Part shown: one piece after another, positions 36,226 to 44,280 of the stretch
How the letters are laid out: every line of letters begins with the position of its first letter
Position numbering within the stretch: position 1 is the first letter of the stretch
Assembly (NCBI GenBank): GCA_964369975.1
Contig: CAYJFZ010000002.1
Coordinates: 186,001 to 250,000, forward strand
Length of the DNA: 64,000 nucleotides
Direction: 5' to 3'
Source: RGIG3102 sp964369975
GTDB lineage: Bacteria > Bacillota > Clostridia > Oscillospirales > Ruminococcaceae
Program-made: the position numbers and the translations under genes
Notes under the pieces: model-generated
Told to the model about the DNA's origin: nothing
The model's input: the letters and a program-made list of their open reading frames with translations, nothing else
The model's database searches: none

Positions 36226-37269
36226 ATGATTAAAAAACTTATTTCAATGCTTTTAGTAGCAGCTTTAGCAATCTCATTAGTAGCTTGCTCAACTCAAGAC
36301 GAAGCAGTAGAAGATCAAACAGATGAAGACACTACTTCAGACACACAAGAGGTAGATTACTCAGGACTTACAATTGGTAAATCTGACTATGCAGCACACG
36401 GCGAATATGCTTTTGCAGCAACAACTGCAGTTTTAGCAGGCGATACAATAGTAGCAGTTTACATTGATGAATATCAGTATTTATCAAACACAGACTATGT
36501 AGGTGTTCCAAACAGTGATAAAACTTTTGGTGAAGCAGCTGCATTAAATGATCTTGCTTTAGCTTCAAAAAGAGATAATGTTGAAGCATACAGCGCAAAC
36601 ATGACAGAAAAAGGTGGCGCAACTCAAACTTTAGATACATCTTGGATGGCTATTGAAGAATTCTGTGTTGGTAAAACAATTACAGAACTTGAAGAATGGG
36701 CAGGCACAGCAGAAGGTGCTGATGTTATTGCTGGTTCTACTTTAGTAGACACAGTTGGCTATGTAATGGCTGTAGTAGAAGCTGCAAAAAATGCTCCTAC
36801 AAGCACAGCTGACCCTGCAACTTTTGCAGATGTTGATGTAAAAATCGCACATGTAAGTTACGCAGCACACGGCGAATACTGCTTTACATTAGCATCAGCT
36901 GCAGTTATTGACGATGTTGTTGTTGCAGCATATGTTGATGAATATCAATACCTATCAAATGAAACTTATGTAGGCGTTCCAAACAGCGATGCATCTTTTG
37001 GTGAAAAAGCTGCAGAAGGTATGGTATTAGCATCTAAAAAAGAAAACATTGAAGCATACAGCGCAAACATGACAGAAAAAGGTGGCGCAACTCAAACTTT
37101 AGATACATCTTGGATGGCTATTGAAGAGTACTGTGTTGGTAAAACAATTACAGAACTTGAAGACTGGGCAGGCACAGCAGAAGGTGCTGATGTTATAGCT
37201 GGTTCTACTTTAGTAGATACAGTTGGCTATGTAATGGCAATAACTGAAGCTGCAAAATTAGCTAAATAA
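36226..37269 (+). CDS. lipoprotein with two FMN-binding-like repeats
   Basis: 347 residues. Signal peptide and lipobox SLVAC at about Cys20, an acidic linker, then two copies of a domain with a 156-residue period (YAAHGEYAF... and YAAHGEYCF...). Each copy ends in AGSTLVDTVGYVMA, which lines up with IADATLTSQRIVNA at the end of the FMN-binding domain in the flavoprotein at 51491. The domain is therefore probably FMN-bind-like, as in PplA-type extracellular electron-transfer lipoproteins. However, the Thr that normally takes covalent FMN is Val in both copies. Start ATG 36226 follows AAAGGGGAT; the upstream start at 36160 lies inside the promoter. Strong promoter and highly-expressed codon use. 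Function uncertain. Confidence 0.7.
   Translation: MIKKLISMLLVAALAISLVACSTQDEAVEDQTDEDTTSDTQEVDYSGLTIGKSDYAAHGEYAFAATTAVLAGDTIVAVYIDEYQYLSNTDYVGVPNSDKTFGEAAALNDLALASKRDNVEAYSANMTEKGGATQTLDTSWMAIEEFCVGKTITELEEWAGTAEGADVIAGSTLVDTVGYVMAVVEAAKNAPTSTADPATFADVDVKIAHVSYAAHGEYCFTLASAAVIDDVVVAAYVDEYQYLSNETYVGVPNSDASFGEKAAEGMVLASKKENIEAYSANMTEKGGATQTLDTSWMAIEEYCVGKTITELEDWAGTAEGADVIAGSTLVDTVGYVMAITEAAKLAK
36586..37238 (+). repeat. tandem coding repeat inside the FMN-binding-like lipoprotein
   Basis: Bases 36586-36770 and 37054-37238 are almost identical (only a few substitutions in 185 bases) with an offset of 468 bases, exactly 156 codons. The rest of each repeat is more divergent, so the 3' half has been kept alike by recent duplication or gene conversion. 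Confidence 0.85.
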
Positions 37270-37283
37270 TCAAGTGCAATAAA

Positions 37284-37325
37284 TAAAAAAGAAAACAAAG
37301 TTTTATACTTTGTTTTCTTTTTTTA
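37284..37325 (+). terminator. terminator of the FMN-binding-like lipoprotein
   Basis: A long stem AAAAAAGAAAACAAAGT / ACTTTGTTTTCTTTTTT with a short loop, 15 bases after the stop. Confidence 0.9.
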
Positions 37326-37400
37326 GCGGATTTATACTAATCGCTCAATTAGTGATATAATTAAAAAATATAATCTTATAAGCCTTATTATAAAATATTT

Positions 37401-37436
37401 AAAATAGCAGTATCTTTTGATACTGCTATTTTTATA
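37401..37436 (-). terminator. terminator of the Fe-S protein gene at 37444
   Basis: AAAATAGCAGTATC TTTT GATACTGCTATTTT. It lies directly after the minus-strand stop, with T-rich sequence on both sides, so it can work in both directions. Confidence 0.75.
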
Positions 37437-37443
37437 AAATTAA

Positions 37444-38490
37444 TTATTTTTTATAAGCTATGTCTAACCAGTAGGGAAGATTTTTATTCATTGACCTTGT
37501 TTTAAAATTATCATCACAATATTTAGCTAATATTTCTCTATTAATATTAGTAGATAAATCTTTAACTAATTCTTCTGGTAGTGTATGTGAAAAAGGACAA
37601 GAACTCATACATATACCACAGTCAGAGCCAAAATGTTGCCACATGGATATACATAACTCGTCATCAAAATCCTCTAAATTATCCTTTATAGCCTTTGGTG
37701 GGCAGTTATTTTTACAGCGATTACATAATGAGCAAAACTCTTTTATATAAAGCTTTTCTGTCTTATCTTCAATTAAAGGCAAATTAGTACTCACCATACC
37801 AAGACGGATACGAGCCCCGTATTCTTTAGTAATTACAAGTCCGTTCATACCTACTTCTCCTATACCTGCATCTTCAAATATTTTAGGTAGGGGGAAAAGA
37901 TAGTTGCCATCCATATTATTTCTTGCTTCAAAGCCTAAGTTTCTAATATAGTAAGATAAGACCATACCTATAATAGCTGCATCAACATAGCCCTTTGTTA
38001 CAGCCACAGATTGAGTTACATTCGGTGCTGTATCAATTAAGCCTTCATCCATTTCAACATAGAAGGTAATGCCAAATTCATAACTTGGTAAAATTTCATT
38101 GCCATATTCAGCATCAGGTCTTCCTTTATGTGAGTAATAATGCTCATCTTTTAATTTTGTTATTTTTACATCCTTTGCTCCGTAATATCTACAAAGCCCT
38201 TTTATCATTTGAGTATATTCTTCACTCGTTGCCACAATTTTATTTTCTGCAACATCACCATCACTAAAGCCTTTAATCATTGCTAAAAAATCAAAGCAAG
38301 CAAAGGGAATAGAAGACACCAATGGATTATACATAACAGAATTTTCATCACCTAAAATTGATCTCTCTCTTAGTTTTTCATCGAAAGCTAATTTTTGAGG
38401 ATTTCTTTTATAGTAGTCGTTGTAACTGCGACTATTTTTTTTATATCCTGCTCTTGCAAATAAAATATCTCTTTCATCTTTCCTTTTCAT
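37444..38490 (-). CDS. reductive dehalogenase-like cobalamin/Fe-S protein, cytoplasmic
   Basis: 348 residues. C-terminal iron-sulfur region: FCSLCNRCKNNCPPKAI (C-x2-C-x2-C-x3-CP) and, after a conserved Trp, CGICMSSCPFS, giving ligands for two [4Fe-4S] clusters. The middle part (GYVDAAIIGMVLSYYIRNLG and GEVGMNGLVITKEYGARIRL) follows the pattern of the RdhA/epoxyqueuosine-reductase superfamily, which uses a cobamide. There is no Tat signal or membrane anchor, and no rdhB anchor gene is adjacent, so a respiratory dehalogenase is unlikely. A cytoplasmic reductase of unknown substrate is the best description. QueG itself is less likely because the GLVITxxYGxRxRL block fits RdhA better. Single minus-strand gene; weak TTG-rich upstream, ATG at 38490 behind GAGGATGAGGAG. 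Confidence 0.78.
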   Translation of the reverse strand: MKRKDERDILFARAGYKKNSRSYNDYYKRNPQKLAFDEKLRERSILGDENSVMYNPLVSSIPFACFDFLAMIKGFSDGDVAENKIVATSEEYTQMIKGLCRYYGAKDVKITKLKDEHYYSHKGRPDAEYGNEILPSYEFGITFYVEMDEGLIDTAPNVTQSVAVTKGYVDAAIIGMVLSYYIRNLGFEARNNMDGNYLFPLPKIFEDAGIGEVGMNGLVITKEYGARIRLGMVSTNLPLIEDKTEKLYIKEFCSLCNRCKNNCPPKAIKDNLEDFDDELCISMWQHFGSDCGICMSSCPFSHTLPEELVKDLSTNINREILAKYCDDNFKTRSMNKNLPYWLDIAYKK

Positions 38491-38603
38491 AAATACTCCT
38501 CATCCTCTCACTAAAAAATATAGTACAATATTACAAGGCTAATGTCAATAATTATGTATTATGTAAAAATATTAAGATATATAGGTAAATAATAAAAAAA
38601 TAG

Positions 38604-38632
38604 TTGAATTTAGTATGAAATATAGATATAAT
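38604..38632 (+). promoter_or_regulatory. predicted SigA promoter of the second ABC operon
   Basis: TTGAAT at 38604-38609, 17 bases, TATAAT at 38627-38632, about 40 bases before the start at 38672. Confidence 0.7.
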
Positions 38633-38671
38633 AGTATTATATGAGAATTTATCGAATAAGAGGAGAACAAA

Positions 38672-40186
38672 TTGAACAAACAAATTAAAATTTACTTTAC
38701 ATCAGACACACATGGTTTTTTGTATCCGACAAATTATCAAAATAATCAAGAGATGCCTATGGGCGTAATGAAAATCATTAATGATTATAAAAAAGATGAA
38801 AATTCTTTAGTAATAGATGTAGGCGACACAATACAAGGCTCACCATTTACAAATTATATGTGGAGAGAAGTAGGCGAATGCCTCGTTGGACAAATATTTA
38901 ATGCAGGAAAATATGATTACTACACTTTAGGAAATCATGATTTTAATTATGGCTATGATGTACTATCAAAGTACATAAATAGTATGAATGCAAAATGTAT
39001 AATAGCAAATATAAAAGATAAGACCAATAAATTAAATCTTGCTCCATACGATATAAAGACTTTAGAAAATGGTTTAAAGGTTGGAATAGTTGGAATAACA
39101 AGCGACTATGTAACAGTATGGGAAAAACCAGAGCACTTATCCAAATTAGAAGTATTAGATGCCTTTACACAGGCAAAAAACACCTTAGAAGAAATTAAAG
39201 ATAAATGCGATTACACAATTTGTATTTATCACGGTGGCTATGAAGCTAATTTAGTAACAGGCGAAGCTTATTTAAGAGGCAATGAAAATATAGGTTATAA
39301 AATATGTCAAAATTTAGATTTTGATTTACTTCTAACAGCACATCAACATATGCCAACAAACCTTGTAAATGTAAACAATACACACACAATGCAATTAGGC
39401 GCTTATGGGATGAGTTATGGTGAAATAATAGTAGATTTTGAAAATGATAAGGTTGTAAAGCATACAGGGACAATGATAGTGCCAACAGCAAAACCGAACG
39501 AAGAAATGTATAACAACCTATTAGAGATAGAAGAAAAAGTACAAAAATACTTAGATACAAAAATAGGCTTATTAAGTGAGAATATCCCTGCTGTATCAAA
39601 ACTTGAAATGGGCAAAAACGGCTCAAGACTTGCCGATTTAGTAAATCAAATATCTTTAGAGCACACTGGTGCAGATATTGCCTGTGTAGGTCTTGGTAAT
39701 GTAGAGATAGGCTTAGATGAAGAAATAAGTGTAAGGCAAGTATTAATAGCTTTTCCTTATTCAAACAATATAAAAGTATTAAAAGTAACTGGTGAAAAAT
39801 TAAAAATAGCGTTAGAAAGATGCGCTGCATACTTTGATGTAGAAAATGAAGAAATAAAAATTTCAAATAGATTTTTAATTCCTAAAGTAGAGCATTACAA
39901 CTATGATTTTTTCGCCGGTATTAGTTATGTCTTTGACATTACAAAACCATTAGGCAAAAGAGTAGTTAGCATAAAATTTAAAGGCGAAGAAATAAAGCCT
40001 ACTGATACATTTAAAGTAGCTATGAGTGATTACAGAGCTACAGGCACAGGTGGCTATAGCTGCTATAAAGACTGCGAAGAGTTAAAACATTATGGTGAAG
40101 ATACACAGCAGTTAATCTTAGATTACATTATAAAGCAAGAAAAAGTAGAGATATATATTAAATCTGATTATTCAATAATTAAATAG
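38672..40186 (+). CDS. 5'-nucleotidase/2',3'-cyclic phosphodiesterase family metallophosphoesterase (UshA-like)
   Basis: 504 residues with the two-domain layout of UshA-type enzymes. The N-terminal metallophosphoesterase domain shows the dinuclear metal motifs TSDTHGFLYP, VIDVGDTIQGSP, LGNHDFNYG, IYHGGYEAN and TAHQHMP. The C-terminal nucleotide-binding domain covers about 300-500 (NGSRLADLVNQI, ATGTGGYSCY). There is no signal peptide, unlike most UshA proteins, so it acts in the cytoplasm. TTG start at 38672 after AGAGGAG. It is first in an operon with a complete ABC importer and an MBL-fold hydrolase, which suggests that it dephosphorylates an imported phosphorylated compound (inference). 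Confidence 0.9.
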   Translation: MNKQIKIYFTSDTHGFLYPTNYQNNQEMPMGVMKIINDYKKDENSLVIDVGDTIQGSPFTNYMWREVGECLVGQIFNAGKYDYYTLGNHDFNYGYDVLSKYINSMNAKCIIANIKDKTNKLNLAPYDIKTLENGLKVGIVGITSDYVTVWEKPEHLSKLEVLDAFTQAKNTLEEIKDKCDYTICIYHGGYEANLVTGEAYLRGNENIGYKICQNLDFDLLLTAHQHMPTNLVNVNNTHTMQLGAYGMSYGEIIVDFENDKVVKHTGTMIVPTAKPNEEMYNNLLEIEEKVQKYLDTKIGLLSENIPAVSKLEMGKNGSRLADLVNQISLEHTGADIACVGLGNVEIGLDEEISVRQVLIAFPYSNNIKVLKVTGEKLKIALERCAAYFDVENEEIKISNRFLIPKVEHYNYDFFAGISYVFDITKPLGKRVVSIKFKGEEIKPTDTFKVAMSDYRATGTGGYSCYKDCEELKHYGEDTQQLILDYIIKQEKVEIYIKSDYSIIK

Positions 40187-40195
40187 AGGTGGATT

Positions 40196-41269
40196 ATGGT
40201 AAAAATTACAAATCTTCGCAAAGTGTTTGACAATAAGTTTGAGGCGTTAAAAAGCATCAACTTAGAAGTAGAAAAAGGTGACTTAGTTTGTCTTTTAGGA
40301 CCTAGTGGTTGTGGTAAAACTACTATATTAAATTTAATCGCAGGCTTATTAGATCCAACAGATGGAGATATACTTTTTGATGGTGAGTCAGTTATTCAAA
40401 AACATCCAAAAGATAGAAATATCGGCTTAGTTTTTCAAAATTATGCCTTATATCCTCATATGACAGTGCTTGAAAATATAATGTTTCCTTTAACAGTAGG
40501 AAACAATAAATTACCTAAAGAAGAAGCAAAGGCTATAGCTTTAGAGTATATGAAGATAACAAGCATTGAAGATTTAACAGAAAAAAAACCAGGGCAGATG
40601 TCGGGCGGTCAGCAACAAAGGGTTGCTATAACAAGGGCGCTTGTACAAAATCCTAAGGTATTATTATTAGACGAGCCTTTAAGTAATTTAGACGCAAGAC
40701 TTCGTTTAAAAATTAGAGAAGAAATCAGAAGATTAGTAAAAGAAATTGGAATTACTACAATTTTTGTAACACATGACCAAGAAGAAGCTTTATCAATAAG
40801 TGATAAAATCATCTTAATGGATCAAGGTGTTGTAATGCAAAGTGATGTGCCACAAAACCTATACTTAGAGCCTGCTAATTTATTTGTAGCAAAATTTATG
40901 GGTAATCCTACTATTAACATATTTGAAATGAAAAAAGAAGGCGATTTATTAGTAGGTGAAGATTTTAATATTGATTTAACTAAGTTAGTAAAAGACAGAA
41001 TTAAGGGCGATTTAAACAAAGATGAATTAATAGTCGGTGTAAGGCCTGAATACTTTACAGTATGCGATGGCGGCGAAGATTTAACTGTGGATGTTGAATC
41101 AGTTGAGTTAATCGGTAAAGACTGTATTATTAACTTTGTAGTTAATGGTATATTTGCAAAAGTATTAACAGATACGCAAGAAAAATTATATAATGAAAAA
41201 ACCTTAAAACTTAAAGTAGATTATAGTGGTATATATATATTTACTAAAGAAGGGGAAAGGGTATATTAA
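40196..41269 (+). CDS. ABC transporter ATP-binding protein (UgpC/MalK type)
   Basis: ATPase subunit of the second CUT1-type importer, 357 residues. Walker A GPSGCGKTT, signature MSGGQQQRVAITRA, Walker B VLLLDEPLSNLDA, switch His in VTHDQEEA, and a C-terminal TOBE-like region. ATG 40196 follows AGAGGTGGATT. Its stop overlaps the permease start by one base (TAATG), a sign of coupled translation. Confidence 0.94.
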   Translation: MVKITNLRKVFDNKFEALKSINLEVEKGDLVCLLGPSGCGKTTILNLIAGLLDPTDGDILFDGESVIQKHPKDRNIGLVFQNYALYPHMTVLENIMFPLTVGNNKLPKEEAKAIALEYMKITSIEDLTEKKPGQMSGGQQQRVAITRALVQNPKVLLLDEPLSNLDARLRLKIREEIRRLVKEIGITTIFVTHDQEEALSISDKIILMDQGVVMQSDVPQNLYLEPANLFVAKFMGNPTINIFEMKKEGDLLVGEDFNIDLTKLVKDRIKGDLNKDELIVGVRPEYFTVCDGGEDLTVDVESVELIGKDCIINFVVNGIFAKVLTDTQEKLYNEKTLKLKVDYSGIYIFTKEGERVY

Positions 41270-42153
41270 TGAAAAAAAGATTTAAGTACAGTGCTGAAAA
41301 TTCACCGCACGCTTGGCTTTTTTTAGCACCTGCATTAATTGCAATTGCAATATTCAGTGTCTACCCGTTAATTAGAACATTTATCTTATCTTTTCAAACA
41401 GGTTCTTTATCAAGATTAAAGTTTTCAGGACTTGTAAACTTTAAGTTTGTTTTAAATGATACTAAATTTCATGCAGCACTTATTAATACATCAATTTTTG
41501 CATTTGTAGTTGTTCCTGTTTGTTTAATTATTTCAATATTAATAGCTCTTGCAATCTTTGATTATATTAAAAATAAAGATATTTTTGAAACAATTTTCTT
41601 TATCCCGTATTTAACGAGTATTATAGCAGTCGGTGTTGTGTTTAGATTTTTATTTAATGGACAATACGGCTTTATTAACTACATCCTATCCTTTATAGGA
41701 GTTGGGCCATTTGACTTTTTAAATAATCCAAATTTAAATATGACAACATTAATCATCTTTGGTATTTGGTCTGGACTTGCATTTAATATTATTATATTAT
41801 TATCAGGGCTTCGCTCAATTAATAAAGATTATTATAAAATCGCAGATATGTTTGGGGCTACTAAAACAGAGCAGTTTTTTAAAATTACTCTGCCTCAATT
41901 AACACCTATAATTACATTTTTAATGATAGTTAATTTCATATCTTCATTTAAAGTGTACGGACAAGTTTATGCACTATTTAATGGTAAGGCTGGTATAGCC
42001 GATAGTGCAGTTACAGCAGTTTTCTATATCTTTAATAAATTCTATGTTGAAAATAGATATGGTCAGGGTATGGCAGCAGCAGTTATACTGTTTTTCTTAA
42101 TATTAATTTTTACAATGATTCAAAACTATGTTTTGAAAAAGATAGCAGAGTAG
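41269..42153 (+). CDS. ABC transporter permease (UgpA/MalF-like)
   Basis: 294 residues with six membrane segments. The EAA-type loop is altered but recognisable: YKIADMFGATKTEQFFKITLP. N-terminal HAWLFLAPALIAI and the start PLIRTFILSFQ are typical for the subunit. It begins at the overlapping ATG after the ATPase gene. Confidence 0.93.
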   Translation: MKKRFKYSAENSPHAWLFLAPALIAIAIFSVYPLIRTFILSFQTGSLSRLKFSGLVNFKFVLNDTKFHAALINTSIFAFVVVPVCLIISILIALAIFDYIKNKDIFETIFFIPYLTSIIAVGVVFRFLFNGQYGFINYILSFIGVGPFDFLNNPNLNMTTLIIFGIWSGLAFNIIILLSGLRSINKDYYKIADMFGATKTEQFFKITLPQLTPIITFLMIVNFISSFKVYGQVYALFNGKAGIADSAVTAVFYIFNKFYVENRYGQGMAAAVILFFLILIFTMIQNYVLKKIAE

Positions 42154-42162
42154 GTGAATAAT

Positions 42163-42981
42163 ATGAGTAAAATTTTAATCACACTGCTAAAAATATTTGT
42201 TTTAATAATGGCGATAGTAACAGTATTTCCATTTATTTATATGCTTTTAGCAAGTTTAATGACATTTTCTGAGGCTACGAGTGTGCCTCCTACATTTATC
42301 CCAAGCGAACTTCAATTTCATAACTATATTGAAGCCTTAGAACACGCTCCTTTTGCAAGGTATTTTGTTAATACTGTTTTCGTGTCTTTATGCACTACTT
42401 TAGGAACGCTTGCAACTTCTATATTAGCAGCTTTTGCCTTTGTTAAATTAGAATTTAAAAATAAAAATATATTATTATTATTTTTAATTTCATTAATGAT
42501 GGTACCTTATGAAGTTTTAGTTTTTACAAATTATCAAACAATAATTGACTTAAACTTAATAGACTCTTATGCAGCTTTAATTATTCCTCATTTAGCGAGT
42601 GTATTTTATATATTCTATTTAAAAGAATACCTAACAAACATTCCTATCTCTTATTATAAAGCAGCAAAGGTTGATGGGTGTACAGATTTAGAATTTATTA
42701 TAAGAATTTTAATTCCTATATCAAAGCCAGCATTATTCACAGTGGGCTTATTAAGCTTTATCAGTGGCTGGAACTCATTCTTATGGCCAGTACTTGTTAC
42801 AAACTCAAAAGAATTAAGATTATTAAGTAATGGTCTAAGTGCTTTCTCAACAGAGCTTGGCTCAGAAGTGCATTTACAAATGGCAGCTTCAGCGATTACA
42901 ATAGTGCCAATATTAATTTTGTACTTTATATTTAGAAAACAAATTATTAGAGGGGTGGTAAAAAGTGGTGTTAAAGGATAA
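42163..42981 (+). CDS. ABC transporter permease (UgpE/MalG-like)
   Basis: 272 residues with six membrane segments and the EAA loop YKAAKVDGCTDLEFIIRILIP. Start ATG 42163 is 6 bases after AGGTG; the in-frame GTG at 42154 overlaps that site and is rejected. It ends in IIRGVVKSGVKG. The last 17 bases overlap the next gene. Confidence 0.93.
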   Translation: MSKILITLLKIFVLIMAIVTVFPFIYMLLASLMTFSEATSVPPTFIPSELQFHNYIEALEHAPFARYFVNTVFVSLCTTLGTLATSILAAFAFVKLEFKNKNILLLFLISLMMVPYEVLVFTNYQTIIDLNLIDSYAALIIPHLASVFYIFYLKEYLTNIPISYYKAAKVDGCTDLEFIIRILIPISKPALFTVGLLSFISGWNSFLWPVLVTNSKELRLLSNGLSAFSTELGSEVHLQMAASAITIVPILILYFIFRKQIIRGVVKSGVKG

Positions 42982-44269
42982 AAAAACAAAAATAGTATTC
43001 CACAACGGACTTCGTACAATCGGTGGAACAATTATAGAAATTATTTATGAAGATAGTCATATATTCTTTGATTTTGGTAGTGAATATAATCCGGCAGCGC
43101 CAGTACAACCAACTGACTTACAAGGCTTACTCGATTATAAATTAGTTCCTTTTGTAGACAATGTTTTTGATAAAAATATTAAATTAGATGGATACACTTC
43201 AAAAGAAAACGAATTTAAAAATACAGCAGTATTTTTGTCTCACATACATCTTGATCATTCAAAAATAGTCAACTATTTAGATGAGAGCATACCTTTATAT
43301 GCCTTAAAGGGAACACAGTCTTTATTAAATACTTTAAATGTTAATGATGATTTCTTATTCCCTCGATTTGGTGAACATGAAGAAAATACAAGAAAAGTAA
43401 TCGGCGTTAAAGATAATGAAACTATCACCGTTGGTAAAATAAAAGTAAAAATGATGCCAGTAGACCACGACGCCTATGGTGCTTGTGGTATGAAGATACA
43501 AACTGAAGATTTAACTATTACTTATACAGGTGACATTCGCTTTCACGGTTATAGAGAAAACGATACATTAGCATTCTGTAAAGAAAATGAAAATACTGAT
43601 GTTTTAATTATGGAAGGCGTTAGCGTGTCTTTTGATGATGTACCTAATAAAGATGATGTAAAACCTGAAGATATAATTAAAAGCGAAATTGAGTTAGTTG
43701 AAAAAATAAAAAAAGTTATTAAAGAAAACCCCGATAAACAATTAACTTTTAATTATTATATTTCTAATATTGAGAGAATTCAAAAAATAATAGAGTCATC
43801 ACAAAGAAAGGTAGTTTTAGATGCTTACTATGCCTATGTTGTAAAAGAAGCTACTGGATATGACTGTTATTATTATAATTTAGGTGATACTGATTATAAA
43901 TTAGATAAATCTAAAGAATTAAAATTTGAAGACTTACTAAATGATAATAAAGAATATCTTTTCCAATTAGCTGATGATGCTCTTGATTTTGTAAGTAAAT
44001 TAAAAAAAGATGGAATTTATATTCACTCAAATGCGACACCTTTATTTGAAGGTGACCCTGCTTATAAGCCGTTTATGGATGGCTTTGCAGAAGCTGGTGT
44101 AAAAGTAGAATTACTTTCTTGCTCAGGACATGCCTTTGCACCAGACTTATTTAAGCTAATTGACTTAGTAAAACCTAAGTTATTAGTCCCTATACATTCT
44201 TTTAAACCAGAAGTTTTAACGAATGCGTGGGGAGATAGATTATTGCCTGAAAAAGGCCAAAAAATTTAA
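42965..44269 (+). CDS. MBL-fold metallo-hydrolase, RNase J/exonuclease-like
   Basis: 434 residues. Metallo-beta-lactamase motifs: LSHIHLDHSKI (HxHxDH) near residue 95, the His in MMPVDHDAYG, TYTGDIRFHG with Asp, and PIHSF near the C-terminus. The layout, with an inserted middle domain and the late SCSGHA and PIHS motifs, resembles the RNase J and beta-CASP-like group, but it is shorter than RNase J (about 550). GTG start at 42965 after AGGGGTGG, inside the end of the permease gene. Its place in a transporter operon points to a hydrolase for an imported phosphodiester or lactone rather than general RNA decay; that is inference. Confidence 0.82.
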   Translation: MVLKDKKTKIVFHNGLRTIGGTIIEIIYEDSHIFFDFGSEYNPAAPVQPTDLQGLLDYKLVPFVDNVFDKNIKLDGYTSKENEFKNTAVFLSHIHLDHSKIVNYLDESIPLYALKGTQSLLNTLNVNDDFLFPRFGEHEENTRKVIGVKDNETITVGKIKVKMMPVDHDAYGACGMKIQTEDLTITYTGDIRFHGYRENDTLAFCKENENTDVLIMEGVSVSFDDVPNKDDVKPEDIIKSEIELVEKIKKVIKENPDKQLTFNYYISNIERIQKIIESSQRKVVLDAYYAYVVKEATGYDCYYYNLGDTDYKLDKSKELKFEDLLNDNKEYLFQLADDALDFVSKLKKDGIYIHSNATPLFEGDPAYKPFMDGFAEAGVKVELLSCSGHAFAPDLFKLIDLVKPKLLVPIHSFKPEVLTNAWGDRLLPEKGQKI

Positions 44270-44280
44270 CGGAGGAAACT

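Noticed and set aside
36368..36640. A minus-strand Leu/His-rich frame inside the repeat lipoprotein gene.
   Set aside because: Shadow of the repeated coding sequence on the other strand; no ribosome binding site.
39246..39866. A 206-codon minus-strand frame inside the 5'-nucleotidase-like gene.
   Set aside because: Leu/His-rich, no similarity and no start signals, while the plus-strand gene has full metal-site motifs. Shadow frame.
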